NCBI GenBank assembly: GCA_963819695.1
Contig: CAWFXD010000001.1
Coordinates: forward strand, 62,001 to 126,000
Direction: 5' to 3'
DNA: 64,000 nucleotides
Origin: DASZIT01 sp963819695
GTDB lineage: Bacteria; Actinomycetota; Acidimicrobiia; Acidimicrobiales; RAAP-2
This document shows, in pieces, positions 23,693 through 32,860 of this stretch; within the stretch, counting starts at the first letter, position 1, and every line of letters begins with the position of its first letter. A model generated the notes under the pieces. The model saw only the letters and a program-made list of their open reading frames with translations, ran no database searches and was not told the DNA's origin. Made by a program: the position numbers and the translations under genes.

Positions 23693-24704
23693 CAGCGGGG
23701 TTCCCCCGACCCGACCGCCGGGCCCGGCCTCCGCCGCCGACCGCCTCGGCCACCGGATCCGAGGTGCCTCCGGAGCCGGTGATGGTCAGGTAGGCCTCTT
23801 CCAGGGAATGACCGGTACGGAGATCGCCCAGGGCCAGCCCGCGCTCGGCCAACCAGGCGGCCAGGGCGGCCACCACCGCCGGGTTGTCGGTCCCGGTCGG
23901 CGGCCGCAGCCGGTAGATGCCGGGGCTCTCCTCGTCGACCGTGGTGTCCCTTCCGATGGCCAGAGCCAGGGAGGCGGTGTCGATACCCGGGTCGGTGGTG
24001 AACCGGATGGAGCCGTCGGCGGTGCCGGCCGCCAGCCCGGCCGGGGTGTCCTCGGCCAGCTTGCGGCCGTGGTCGATGATCAGCACCCGGTCGGCCAGCC
24101 GCTCGGCCTCGGCGAGTTCGTGGGTGGTGAGGATGACGCAGATCCCGCGCCCCCGCAGGCCGGCGATGATCTCCCGTACCACCACCCGGCCTTCGGGGTC
24201 GACCCCGGCGGTGGGCTCGTCGAGGAAGACCACCTCGGGCTTGCCGACCAGGGCGAGGGCCAGGGAGAGCCGCTGTTGCTCTCCCCCGGACAGCCGGCGC
24301 CACGGGGTGCGTTGCGCCTCTCCCAACCCGACCAGGTCGACCAGGGCGTCGGGATCCTCGGCGTCGTCGTAGTACTTGGCGAACAGATGGAGGACCTGGG
24401 CCGGGCCGAGCATCGGGTAGACGCCACCCCGCTGCAGCATCACCCCGATCCGGGGGACCAGGGCGGTGCGGTCGCGCCGCGGATCGAGCCCGAGGACGGT
24501 GACCGAGCCGGCGGACGGCGGCCGGTAGCCCTCCAGGCATTCGACGGTGCTGGTCTTGCCGGCCCCGTTGGGGCCCAGCAACGCCACCACTTCGCCGGGG
24601 TTCGCCCGGAAGGAGAGTCCGTCGACGGCCACCAGGTCCCCGTAGCGGATCACCAACCCGTCACAGACGACCGCGGGTGCCGGGGCGTCTGGGACATTCT
24701 CCAC
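23692..24704 (-). CDS. ABC transporter ATP-binding protein (C-terminal frame disturbed)
   Basis: This is an exporter-type ATPase of about 330 residues: Walker A GPNGAGKTS, Q-loop MLQRGGVYPM, signature LSGGEQQRLS, Walker B VVFLDEPTAGVDP, H-loop TTHELAEAE. A typical DrrA-like C-terminal domain follows, ending with GHSLEEAYLTITGSGG. After about residue 325 the frame stays open for ~480 further codons across the permease, which is not credible. A single-base change in the GGC-rich tract near 23720-23745 would bring in the TGA at 23694-23692 that overlaps the permease ATG. The start follows the divergent serS promoter. Confidence 0.85.
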
Positions 24705-24716
24705 GGGCCGTCACGC

Positions 24717-24722
24717 TACCGT
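24717..24722 (+). promoter_or_regulatory. -10-like element upstream of serS
   Basis: TACCGT fits the actinobacterial TAnnnT -10; the ATG lies 9 nt downstream, predicting an mRNA with almost no leader. No ribosome-binding site is seen before the ATG. Confidence 0.4.
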
Positions 24723-24731
24723 GATGTCGTC

Positions 24732-26024
24732 ATGATCGATATCCGGCTGGTCAGGGAAGACGTCGACGCGGTGAAGACCGCGCTCGGGCGACGGGGGGTG
24801 GATCCGGCGGAGATCGACCGGCTTCTGGAGCTCGACGCCGCCGCCCGGGCCGCCATCGGGCACCGGGACGATCTCCGGGCTCAGGTCAAGTCGCTGTCCA
24901 AACAGGTGGGCGAGGCCCGGCGCTCGGGGGACGCCGGCGCCGCCGACGAGCTCACCGCGGCCAGCCGCGCCCTCGGGGAGCAGGAGACCGGGCTCGATCT
25001 CGATGCCACCCGGGCCCAGGACGCGGTGCGGGAGGCGCTGCTCTACCTCCCCAACCTCCCGGCCGACGACGCCCCGGACGGGACCGGCCCGGAGGACAAC
25101 CTGACCGTGCGCAGCTGGCCCGAGGTCCCACCCACCTACCGCCAGGCGCAACGGGTGCCCCACTGGGAGATCGGCGCCACGCTGGGCATGTTGGACATGG
25201 AGCGGGGAGCCAAGCTGTCCGGCTCCATGTTCCCCCTCTACCGCGGGTTCGGGGCCCGGCTGGTCCGGGCCCTCACCGCCTTCGCCCTCGACCGCCACGC
25301 CGACGCCTTCGAGGAGATCCGCCCCCCGACCCTGGTCCGGACCGAGACCATGGTGGCGACCGGACAACTCCCGAAATTCGCCGACGACGCCTACCACCTC
25401 GAGCGGGACGACCTCTGGGCCATCCCCACCGCCGAGGCCCCGCTCACCTCGATGGCCCGGGGCGACATCTTGGATGCGGACGAGCTCCCGGTACGGCTGA
25501 CCGCGGCCACTCCGTGCTTCCGCCGGGAGTCGGGGGCGGCCGGACGCGACACCCGGGGGCTGCTCCGGGTCCACGAGTTCGAGAAGGTGGAGCTGTTCGC
25601 CTACGCCACCCCCGACCAGGCCGCCGCGGTCCACGCCGACTTCGTGGCCCGGGCCGAGGCGCTGCTGGTGGAGCTCAAGCTCCAGTACCGGGTGCTCGAC
25701 CTCTGCGCCGGGGACCTGGGGATCTCGTCGGCCCGCACCTTCGACCTCGAGGTCTATGCCCCCGGGGTCGACCAGTGGCTGGAGGTCTCCTCGATCAGCT
25801 GGTTCCGTGACTACCAGGCCCGGCGGGGCAACATCCGCTACCGGCCGTCGGAGGGCGGGTCACCGGCGTTCGTGCACACCCTGAACGGGTCGGCGCTGGC
25901 CTGGCCGCGGATCTGGGCGGCGCTGGTGGAGGTGGGCCGGCAGCCCGACGGCTCGGTGGTGCTGCCCGAGGTGCTGCACCCGTACCTCGGCGGCGACGGG
26001 GTCATCCCGGCGCCGGCGCAGTGA
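24732..26024 (+). CDS. serS: seryl-tRNA synthetase
   Basis: This is a 430-residue class II synthetase charging tRNA-Ser. The N-terminal helical arm (about residues 30-100) is rich in Ala/Arg/Asp. Catalytic motif 2 is TPCFRRESGAAGRDTRGLLR with HEFEKVELF, the serine-binding region is AEAPLTSMARGDI, and motif 3 is FVHTLNGSALAWPRIWAAL. The final Pro-rich VLPEVLHPYLGG is standard for bacterial SerRS. ATG 24732 gives the canonical MIDIRLVRED start. Confidence 0.96.
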   Translation: MIDIRLVREDVDAVKTALGRRGVDPAEIDRLLELDAAARAAIGHRDDLRAQVKSLSKQVGEARRSGDAGAADELTAASRALGEQETGLDLDATRAQDAVREALLYLPNLPADDAPDGTGPEDNLTVRSWPEVPPTYRQAQRVPHWEIGATLGMLDMERGAKLSGSMFPLYRGFGARLVRALTAFALDRHADAFEEIRPPTLVRTETMVATGQLPKFADDAYHLERDDLWAIPTAEAPLTSMARGDILDADELPVRLTAATPCFRRESGAAGRDTRGLLRVHEFEKVELFAYATPDQAAAVHADFVARAEALLVELKLQYRVLDLCAGDLGISSARTFDLEVYAPGVDQWLEVSSISWFRDYQARRGNIRYRPSEGGSPAFVHTLNGSALAWPRIWAALVEVGRQPDGSVVLPEVLHPYLGGDGVIPAPAQ

Positions 26025-26033
26025 CGGGCCCGG

Positions 26034-26048
26034 CGGGTGAATCACCCG
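26034..26048. terminator. short hairpin between convergent serS and regX3-like gene
   Basis: CGGGTG-AAT-CACCCG, a 6-bp stem, lies 10 nt after the serS stop and 11 nt beyond the stop of the convergent response regulator. It could terminate both. Confidence 0.4.
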
Positions 26049-26058
26049 GGGGTGGTGG

Positions 26059-26793
26059 TCAGTCGGCCGAGGCGTTGAACCGGTAGCCGACCCCTCGGAT
26101 GGTGGTGATCAGGGTGGGCGACGACGGGTCCTTCTCCACGTGGTTGCGAAGGCGCTTGATGTGCACGTCGAGGGTCTTGGTGTCCCCGTAGTAGTCGGAG
26201 CCCCAGATCCGGTCGATCAGCACGTCACGGGTCAGGACCCGGCCGGAGTTCTCGATCAGCAGCGACAGCAGCTCGAACTCCTTCCGCCGGAGGTGGACGT
26301 CCACGTCGCGGACCGACACCTGGTGGCGGTCGGGGTCGATCCGGATGCCGCCGGCGTCGAGGACCGGCCGGATGTCCGGATGGTCGCCGTCCGAGCTGCG
26401 CACCCGGTCACCCGCCGGAGTCCGCCGGAGCACCGCCCGCATGCGGGCGACCAGCTCGCGGAGCCGGTAGGGCTTGGCCACGTAGTCGTCGGCGCCCACC
26501 TCGAGGCCGACCACGGTATCGATCTCGGTGCCCTTGGCGGTGACCATGATGATCGGCACCGACGACCGGGCCCGGATCGAACGGCAGACGTCGATGCCCG
26601 ACAACTTGGGCAGCATCAGGTCGAGCAGGATCAGGTCCGGTGACTCCTGGTCGAACATGCGGAGCGCCTCGACCCCGTCGCGGGCCACCGTGACGTCGAA
26701 TCCCTCCCGGGTCAGCCCGATGACCAGCGCGTCGACGAACGATTCCTCGTCCTCGCACAGGAGTACCTTGGTCTGTGATGTGTCCGCAGTCAT
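26059..26793 (-). CDS. regX3: OmpR-family response regulator, RegX3-like
   Basis: This is a 244-residue protein with a receiver domain (acidic pocket EDE, phospho-acceptor Asp in LILLDLMLPKLSG, Thr/Lys in VTAKGTEI and DYVAKPYRLRELV) and a C-terminal winged helix (LRRKEFELLSLLIENSGRVL, then VHIKRLRNHVEKDP and TIRGVGYRF). It is paired with a SenX3-like kinase 11 nt upstream on the same strand, as in the mycobacterial senX3-regX3 phosphate-response system. The match to RegX3 rests on pairing and domain type; other OmpR members are possible. Confidence 0.85.
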   Translation of the reverse strand: MTADTSQTKVLLCEDEESFVDALVIGLTREGFDVTVARDGVEALRMFDQESPDLILLDLMLPKLSGIDVCRSIRARSSVPIIMVTAKGTEIDTVVGLEVGADDYVAKPYRLRELVARMRAVLRRTPAGDRVRSSDGDHPDIRPVLDAGGIRIDPDRHQVSVRDVDVHLRRKEFELLSLLIENSGRVLTRDVLIDRIWGSDYYGDTKTLDVHIKRLRNHVEKDPSSPTLITTIRGVGYRFNASAD

Positions 26794-26804
26794 GGAGTCC
26801 GGTC

Positions 26805-28043
26805 TCAGGCCGAGTATTCGGGAGGCCGGGGTAAGACCAGGGTGAAGGTGGATCCTTCGCCCTCGCGGGAGTCGACCTCGACCCGGCCCTGATGATTATG
26901 GGCGACGTGGCGGACGATGGACAATCCGAGACCGGTGCCTCCGGTTTCGCGACTCCGCCCGAGATCGACCCGGTAGAACCGCTCGAAGATGCGCTCGAGG
27001 TCGCGGGCCGGGATGCCGACGCCCTTGTCCGCCACCGACAGCTTGACGTCCTGGTCGACCTGGCTTCCGGCCACCCGCACCACCCCGTCCTCGGACGAGA
27101 AGGTAACTGCGTTCTCGAGGAGACTGTGCATGGCCGACACCAACTGCCGCCGGTCCCCGATGACGTGGATCGGCGGGTCGGGCTCGTCCATCTCGATGGT
27201 GATGCGGCGTTGCTCGGCGGCCGCCTTCACCCGCTCGACGGCCTCCGCCATCACCAGGTTGATGTAGATCGGCTCCCGAGGGGGCGTCTCCTCCGACTCG
27301 ATGCGGCTCAGGTCGAGGAGGTCGTCGATGATGCGGCTCACCCGGAAGGCCTCGGTGTGGATCCGGGTGGCCAGCCGCTGGGCGATGGCCGGATCGGGCT
27401 CGGCGGTGAGGGTCTCGGCCAGCAGCCCCAGGGCCCCGATCGGCGTCTTCAGCTCGTGGCTGACGTTGGCGACGAAGTCGCGCCGGATCTCTTCGAGACG
27501 CCGACGTTCGGAGACGTCTTCGATGATGGCGATCACCCCGAGCGGCCGGCGGCCGTCGTCGATCAGGCGGGTGCCGATGGTCAGGGTCTGGCGGGGGGGT
27601 CCGTAGAGATCGAGGGTGCGCTCATCCGAACCCTTGTGCCAGGCGTTCTCGAGCAACTCGGTGACCGCCTGGGCGGCCAGGGCATCACCGTGGCGGTTGT
27701 TCATCAGGGCGCCGGCCCGGGCGTTGCGAAAGCCGACCTCGCCGTTCTCGTCGCAGACGATCACCCCTTGGGGAAGGGTGTCGAGGGCCCGGCGCAGGCG
27801 GATGGCGTCGGAGCTGGCCTCGCTCACCGCCTCGGCGGCCTCCCCGGTGACCTTCTCCAGGTGGCTGAGTACCGGTTCCACGCCACCGTCGTCGGGGGGC
27901 ACCGCCCCCAGCCGGTTGGCCAGCGCGGTCAGCCGTTGTTGCAGGCTGCGGCGCCCGGCCCGGCGCCCCAGCCGGGCGGCCACCACGATGGCAATGGCGG
28001 CCACGACCACGATCACGATGTATCCGATGAGGTACGGCTTCAC
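26805..28043 (-). CDS. senX3: sensor histidine kinase, SenX3-like
   Basis: This is a kinase of about 412 residues: one N-terminal TM (LIGYIVIVVVAAIAIVVAAR), a PAS domain (ALDTLPQGVIVCDENGEVGF through GVIAIIEDVSE), HisKA with H-box FVANVSHELKTPIGAL, and HATPase_c with N box LLENAVTFSS, G1 DKGVGIP and G2 GGTGLGLSIV. The absence of an extracytoplasmic sensor is a SenX3 feature; SenX3 senses phosphate through the Pst/PhoU proteins, which are not in this window. GTG 28043 (VKPYLIGY) is preferred to the longer frame from 28118. Confidence 0.85.
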   Translation of the reverse strand: MKPYLIGYIVIVVVAAIAIVVAARLGRRAGRRSLQQRLTALANRLGAVPPDDGGVEPVLSHLEKVTGEAAEAVSEASSDAIRLRRALDTLPQGVIVCDENGEVGFRNARAGALMNNRHGDALAAQAVTELLENAWHKGSDERTLDLYGPPRQTLTIGTRLIDDGRRPLGVIAIIEDVSERRRLEEIRRDFVANVSHELKTPIGALGLLAETLTAEPDPAIAQRLATRIHTEAFRVSRIIDDLLDLSRIESEETPPREPIYINLVMAEAVERVKAAAEQRRITIEMDEPDPPIHVIGDRRQLVSAMHSLLENAVTFSSEDGVVRVAGSQVDQDVKLSVADKGVGIPARDLERIFERFYRVDLGRSRETGGTGLGLSIVRHVAHNHQGRVEVDSREGEGSTFTLVLPRPPEYSA

Positions 28044-28161
28044 GCTCCCAGCATGGCAGGCCGGCGCCTGAACCACGACACCCCTTCCGGGGTGGCATCG
28101 GTGAGCAAGAAACAACATGAAAAGTATTGAATCAGCATAGAAGGTGGTTTACCTTGGGATC

Positions 28162-28549
28162 ATGCTCAGTGTTCCCGTGTCCCTGTCCTCATCGTCGCTC
28201 TCGGCGGGTGCGTCGGCGCCGGGTGGCGTCGGCCACCTCACCTCGCTGGTCCACGCCGCGGTGGGGCGATTGGTCGATGTCCAGGTCCAACCGGACACCG
28301 AGCGCGTTGCCCGGAGGTCAGGTGCTCCAGAACCTGATGAACGGGCTCGACGGCTGGGCCCTGGCTCTGTCGCTGGTAGCGCTGGTGATCGGCGCCGCCG
28401 CCTGGGCGCTCGGCTCCCATGCCCAGAACTACCAGCAGAGTTACGTGGGCCGGCGGGCGGTGTTGATCTCGGGATTGGCGGCACTGTTGATCGGAGCCGG
28501 TCCGGCCATCGTCAACTTCTTCTTCAAGGCCGGGCAAGGGGTCCACTGA
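28162..28549 (+). pseudogene. VirB2/TrbC-like small membrane protein (DUF6112-like), frame broken once
   Basis: The intact C-terminal part reads LPGGQVLQNLMNGLDGWALA, two TM helices (LALSLVALVIGAAAWALGS and VLISGLAALLIGAGPAIVN) and FFFKAGQGVH, as in the small integral membrane subunit at the head of actinobacterial conjugation-like clusters. The N-terminal leader (MLSVPVSLSSSSLSAGASAP to VQVQPDTER) is in another frame; a single indel near 28305 would join them. An alternative is that translation starts at a TTG/GTG around 28307-28325 behind GGAGGT, giving a ~75-residue protein without leader. Confidence 0.6.
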
Positions 28550-28550
28550 G

Positions 28551-29944
28551 ATGTTGGCCGCCATCGGGATCCCGTCGATCCCGGGTCTGGGCTGTCCGTC
28601 CCCCGCCGGGGCCCTCGGTGCCGCCGGGCTGGGTCCGGTGTGTCAGGCCGCCGGGGGAATTGCCGGCACGGCGGCGAGCCAGATCGCCGGGTTCGGGGTG
28701 TCCGGCGTGCTCGACGCCATCGCCGGCTGGGTGTCGGCCGGTGGCGTTTGGCTGCTCGGACAGATCGGGTCGTTTCTGGATGCCACCACCTCGGTCGACC
28801 TCGGGGCTTCGTGGTTTGCCGACCATTTCCGAACCATGGCCGGACTGGCTGGAGTCGTCATCGTGCCTCTGCTGTTCTTCGGGGTGATCCAGGCCATCCA
28901 CCGGCAGAGCCCGTCCATGCTCATCCGCTCGGTGACGGTCAATGTCCCCCTGGCCATTCTGCTCACCGCGGTGGCGGTCAAGTTGGTGCAGCTCGGGCTG
29001 GCCCTGACCGACTCGATGAGCGCGACGGTGGCCCGAGGTGCCGGGCTCGATACCAACCACTTCTTCGGGTCGACCATCGCCGCGCTGTCCGGTCCGGCAA
29101 CCGGTGGCCCGGCGACCCCGACGTTCGTGGTGCTGATGGGCGGGCTGGCGGTGGTGTTCGGCGCCTTCCTGCTGTGGGTGGAGCTGCTGATCCGTTCGGC
29201 GGCCATCTATGTCGCGGTGCTGTTCCTGCCCCTGGCCCTGGCCAGTCTGGCGTGGCCGGCCATTGCCCACTGGTGCCGCCGGTTGGTCGACACCCTGGTG
29301 GCGTTGATCTTGGGCGAAGTTCGTGATCGTGTCGGTCCTCAGCCTGGCCGCCGGCGCCCTGGCCGGGGGGACCGGATCGGCACCGCCCGGGTCCACGCCG
29401 GGCGGCGGTCGGGGCAGCTTCACCGATGTGCTGGGAGGCGCCGCCCTGTTGCTGTTGGCCGCCTTCAGCCCCTGGGCCCTCTTCCGGCTGCTGCCGTTTC
29501 TCGAAGCCGGGGCGGTGGGCCATCTGGAAGGTGCCGGTCACCGCGCCTTGCAGACCGCGGCCGGCCCGCCCCGGACCCTGGCCCAACAGGCCATGCGGGT
29601 GGCCGCCGACAGTGCCAGTGGCGGCGCCGGCGAGGTCGGGTTGGCCATGACGTCGACTCGCGCAAGTTCGCGGCGCCGGTGGTTCGACCGGGGGAGGGGG
29701 ACCCGGCCCGGGTTCGGGCGCTCCAGACCTCGGCCGGTCGTCCATGGAGAAGCAGAGGATCGGGACGGCGACGGCTCCGGGGGCGAGCGTGCCGATGGGT
29801 GGCTACCATCCGGCGGCGTCGAAGACGTACAAGGAGATGAGCGGTGGCCGCGAGGTCGAGGACGGTCCGTCCGGTGGCGAGACCGCCCCGGCCGCCTTGG
29901 CATCGGGTTCGAGAACCGACCGGCCACTGACGCCGACGCCGTGA
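28551..29944 (+). pseudogene. TrbL/VirB6-like conjugal transfer membrane protein, two frameshifts
   Basis: This polytopic protein of about 460 residues is spread over three frames. Frame one (28551 to ~29314) has ATG 28551, a Gly/Ala-rich N-terminus and five TM helices up to RRLVDTLVALILG. Frame two (~29318 to ~29650) continues KFVIVSVLSLAAGALAGG, FTDVLGGAALLLLAAFSPWA. Frame three ends with MEKQRIGTATAPGASVPMGG and stops at 29942-29944, overlapping the next start as GTGA. One base too many near 29314 (GGCGAAG for GGCAAG) and one indel near 29660 explain the breaks. The order small VirB2-like protein, TrbL-like protein, SCO6880-like protein supports the assignment. Confidence 0.7.
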
Positions 29945-31527
29945 GCACGTCCGAGAGCCGGGTGGGCGTCGACCGGATGCACTACCGGTTCGGCCCCCTC
30001 GAGCGGCGGGGCCTGATCGCCGGATGGAGAGGTGGGCAGATCGGTTCGGTGGCGGCCGGACTGGTGTTCGGCGTGCTCGCCCTGCGGTCGCACCCTTCGG
30101 TGCCGGGAGTCCTTTGCGCACTGGCCTGCACCGGAACCGGGGTGGCCGCCGCCTGCTGGCCGGTGAGAGGTCGAACCGGTGAGCAGTGGTTCCCGTTGGT
30201 CGCCCGGTGGCTGGTGGCGCAATGGCGGGGCGGACACCGGCAACCCTCCCCGGCTCCCGGGCTCGGGCATCTGGCCGAGACGCAGCTGGGCGACACCGGA
30301 AAGGGTCCGCCCGCCGTTCGACCGGCTCGCTGGCCCGGTCGCCGGGTGATGGGGCCAGTGGGGGTATTCGACGGGCTCCGGATCGAACCGGTACCGGTCG
30401 GTGACAACCCGGGTACGCCGGTTGCCGGGGTGGTGATGGATGCCCGGGCCCGCACCGCCACCGCGGTATTGGCGGTGCAGGGCCACAGTTTCGCCCTGCT
30501 CGGACCGGTGGAACAGGACGCCCGGATCGCCGCCTGGGCGCGGGTGCTCGCCTCCATGGCCCGAGAGGGATCGGCGGTCCACCGGGTGCAGTGGGTGGAG
30601 TCCTGCCTTCCCGACGACGGGAGTGCGGTGCGCAGCCATCAACTGGCCCGCGCCGAACTGGGCATCGACACCGAGCCGGGGCGTTCGTATCAGTCCCTCG
30701 TCGCTCAGTCGGCCCCGGTCACCCGTCGGCACCGGGTGCTGTTGGCGCTGTCCATCCACACCGCCCATTCGTCCCGGGCGATTCGGGGATCGGGTGGGGG
30801 AGACGTCGGTGCCGCCGCGGTGCTGTTACGGGAAGTGGTGGCGTTGCAACGGCTGATGGAGGAGGCCGATGCCACGGTGGAGGGGATCCTCGGCCCCCGG
30901 GCCTTGTCGTCGGTGATGCGGGAGACATCGGCACCGCTGAGCTCGGTGGGGGGTGTCGGGGCGGATTCGAGATCTGTCACGGAACGACTGTCGGACGGGA
31001 AGGGAGGCCGACCGGGTTGCCCCTGGCCGATGGTCGTCGAACCCCGATGGGATTCGGTCCACGTCGATGCCACCTGGCATGCCACCTACTGGATCGCGGA
31101 GTGGCCCCGGATCGAGGTGACGCCGGACTTCCTGGGACCGATGCTGTTCTCGCCGCTCCGTCGGTCGATCTCGTTGGTGATGGAACCGGTGAGCCCGACC
31201 CGGGCGGCGCGACAGGTGGCCCAGGCGAGGACGGCCGACATCGCCGACGGCGAACTGCGGCGACGGGGCGGCTTCCTGGTGACGGCGCGTCAAACCCGCG
31301 AGAAGGAAGGCGCCGAGCATCGCGACGTCGAACTGGCCGACGGTCATGCCCAGTACCGGTTCTCGGGCTACGTCACCGTCACCGCCGACGACCCCGATGA
31401 GCTCCGCGACGGCTGCGGATCGATCGAACAGGCCGCCGGGCAGGCCCGGATGGAGCTCCGGCGGCTCTACGGCGAGCAGGATGTGGCCTTCGCCTGCACC
31501 CTGCCGCTGGGCCGGGGTCTGACATGA
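29941..31527 (+). CDS. SCO6880-family membrane protein of a type IV secretion-like module
   Basis: This is a 528-residue protein with an N-terminal PrgI-like part: HYRFGPLERRGLIAGWRGGQ, then two adjacent TM segments (about residues 35-75), followed by a large soluble domain (PVGVFDGLRIEPVPVGDN, VAGVVMDARARTATAVLAVQ). I recognise it as the SCO6880 type that precedes a VirB4-like ATPase in actinobacterial clusters and seems to replace the VirB4 N-terminal domain. The start is GTG 29941 (GTGA overlap with the TrbL-like stop); the stop overlaps the ATPase ATG. Confidence 0.75.
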   Translation: MSTSESRVGVDRMHYRFGPLERRGLIAGWRGGQIGSVAAGLVFGVLALRSHPSVPGVLCALACTGTGVAAACWPVRGRTGEQWFPLVARWLVAQWRGGHRQPSPAPGLGHLAETQLGDTGKGPPAVRPARWPGRRVMGPVGVFDGLRIEPVPVGDNPGTPVAGVVMDARARTATAVLAVQGHSFALLGPVEQDARIAAWARVLASMAREGSAVHRVQWVESCLPDDGSAVRSHQLARAELGIDTEPGRSYQSLVAQSAPVTRRHRVLLALSIHTAHSSRAIRGSGGGDVGAAAVLLREVVALQRLMEEADATVEGILGPRALSSVMRETSAPLSSVGGVGADSRSVTERLSDGKGGRPGCPWPMVVEPRWDSVHVDATWHATYWIAEWPRIEVTPDFLGPMLFSPLRRSISLVMEPVSPTRAARQVAQARTADIADGELRRRGGFLVTARQTREKEGAEHRDVELADGHAQYRFSGYVTVTADDPDELRDGCGSIEQAAGQARMELRRLYGEQDVAFACTLPLGRGLT

Positions 31528-32858
31528 GCGCGTTGACGCCACGAGTTCCCGCCCACGTTGCCACCACCCGTCATCTGAGCGTCGCCTACCCGCTGGCCAC
31601 CGAGGCCGGTCTCGGGCATCAGGGGGTCCTCATCGGGCGCGACGTGCTGGGCGGGTCGTTCGTCTACGACCCCTTCGTGCTCTATCAGGATGGGTTGATC
31701 ACCAATCCGAACATGGTGGTGTTCGGGCAGATCGGCCGGGGCAAGAGCTCGTTCGTCAAGTCGTACCTGTGGCGACAGGCGGTGTTCGGCCGACGGGCGT
31801 GGGTGGTCGATCCGAAGGGCGAGTACGGGCCGTTGGCCCGGGCCTGGGGGGTGGTGCCGGTGGCCTTGCGACCGGGCGGTTCGGTGCGGCTCAACCCCCT
31901 GGACACCGGCCCGGCTCCCGGGTCGGAGGGCTCCGACCCGGGCATGGGAGGTGAAGTCGGCGACCGCGACCCCGGCGACGGGTTCGGGCGGCGACGGATC
32001 GAGCTCACCGCCTCGTTGGCGGTGGCCTGCCTGGGGCGGGACCTGGTGCCGAGAGAGCGGGCCGCCATCGACGCGGCCCTCACCGAAGCCACTCGGCGGT
32101 CGTCGGCGGCCAACCGGCCGGCCCCGACCCTTCCCGACGTGGTCGAGTCGCTGTTGGACCCGAGCCCCGATGCCGCCGGACAGCTCCGGACCGATCAGCT
32201 CACGTTGATGGAGGATGGACGGGACGTGGCCCTCGAGCTCCGCCGCCTGGTCCATGGTGACCTCCGCGGGATGTTCGACGGGCCGACCACCCCGGGACTC
32301 CGGCTCGATGCACCCCTGGTGGTGCTCGACCTGGCGGCGGTCTACAACTCACCCGCCCTCGGGGTCCTGATGGCGTGTGCCACCGCCTGGCTCCAGAACG
32401 CGGTGGTGGCCGAGCACCGCCACCGGGTCATCGTGGTGGTGGACGAGGCGTGGGCGATCCTCTCGAATCTCGGGGTGGCCCGGTGGCTGCAGGCGTCATG
32501 GAAGCTCTCCCGGGCATTGGGCATCGCCAACATCGCGGTGCTCCACCGGATGTCCGACCTGCGGGCGGTGGGGGCCAACCACTCCGAGCAGGTGGGATTG
32601 GCCGAGGGGCTGTTGGCCGACTCCGAGACCCGGGTGATCTATGCCCAGTCCCCCGGCGAGGTGGAACGGACCGGCGAGCTCCTCGGCCTCACCGCCACCG
32701 AGGCCGGGCTGGTCACCCAGCTGCGCCGCGGCCTGGCGTTGTGGAAGGTCGGGCGGCGATCGTTTCTGGTCGAGCACCGGTTGGCGTCGAGCGAGCGGGA
32801 GCTGATCGACACCGATGCCGCCATGATCGGCGAGCCGGACAACCGGTACCGGCCGTGA
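31524..32858 (+). CDS. VirB4/TraC-like secretion ATPase
   Basis: This is a 444-residue ATPase with Walker A GQIGRGKSS (residues 68-76), followed by VVDPKGEYG (the characteristic motif of VirB4 and TraG families), Walker B VIVVVDEAWAIL and the downstream block SRALGIANIAVLHRMSDL. It would energise assembly or substrate transfer at the inner face of the membrane. It is shorter than a classical VirB4 because the N-terminal domain is missing or provided by the preceding SCO6880-like protein. ATG 31524 overlaps the previous stop (ATGA). Confidence 0.85.
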   Translation: MSALTPRVPAHVATTRHLSVAYPLATEAGLGHQGVLIGRDVLGGSFVYDPFVLYQDGLITNPNMVVFGQIGRGKSSFVKSYLWRQAVFGRRAWVVDPKGEYGPLARAWGVVPVALRPGGSVRLNPLDTGPAPGSEGSDPGMGGEVGDRDPGDGFGRRRIELTASLAVACLGRDLVPRERAAIDAALTEATRRSSAANRPAPTLPDVVESLLDPSPDAAGQLRTDQLTLMEDGRDVALELRRLVHGDLRGMFDGPTTPGLRLDAPLVVLDLAAVYNSPALGVLMACATAWLQNAVVAEHRHRVIVVVDEAWAILSNLGVARWLQASWKLSRALGIANIAVLHRMSDLRAVGANHSEQVGLAEGLLADSETRVIYAQSPGEVERTGELLGLTATEAGLVTQLRRGLALWKVGRRSFLVEHRLASSERELIDTDAAMIGEPDNRYRP

Positions 32859-32860
32859 GC

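Noticed and set aside
22284..24704. 806-residue ABC ATPase fusion protein
   Set aside because: Residues beyond ~330 are the antisense or alternate frame of two clear genes; the Gly/Pro/Arg-rich composition is that of a shadow frame.
28144..28887. 247-codon frame starting at 28144 as one protein
   Set aside because: Only its first part reads as a leader; after ~28305 it is the shadow of the VirB2-like and TrbL-like genes.
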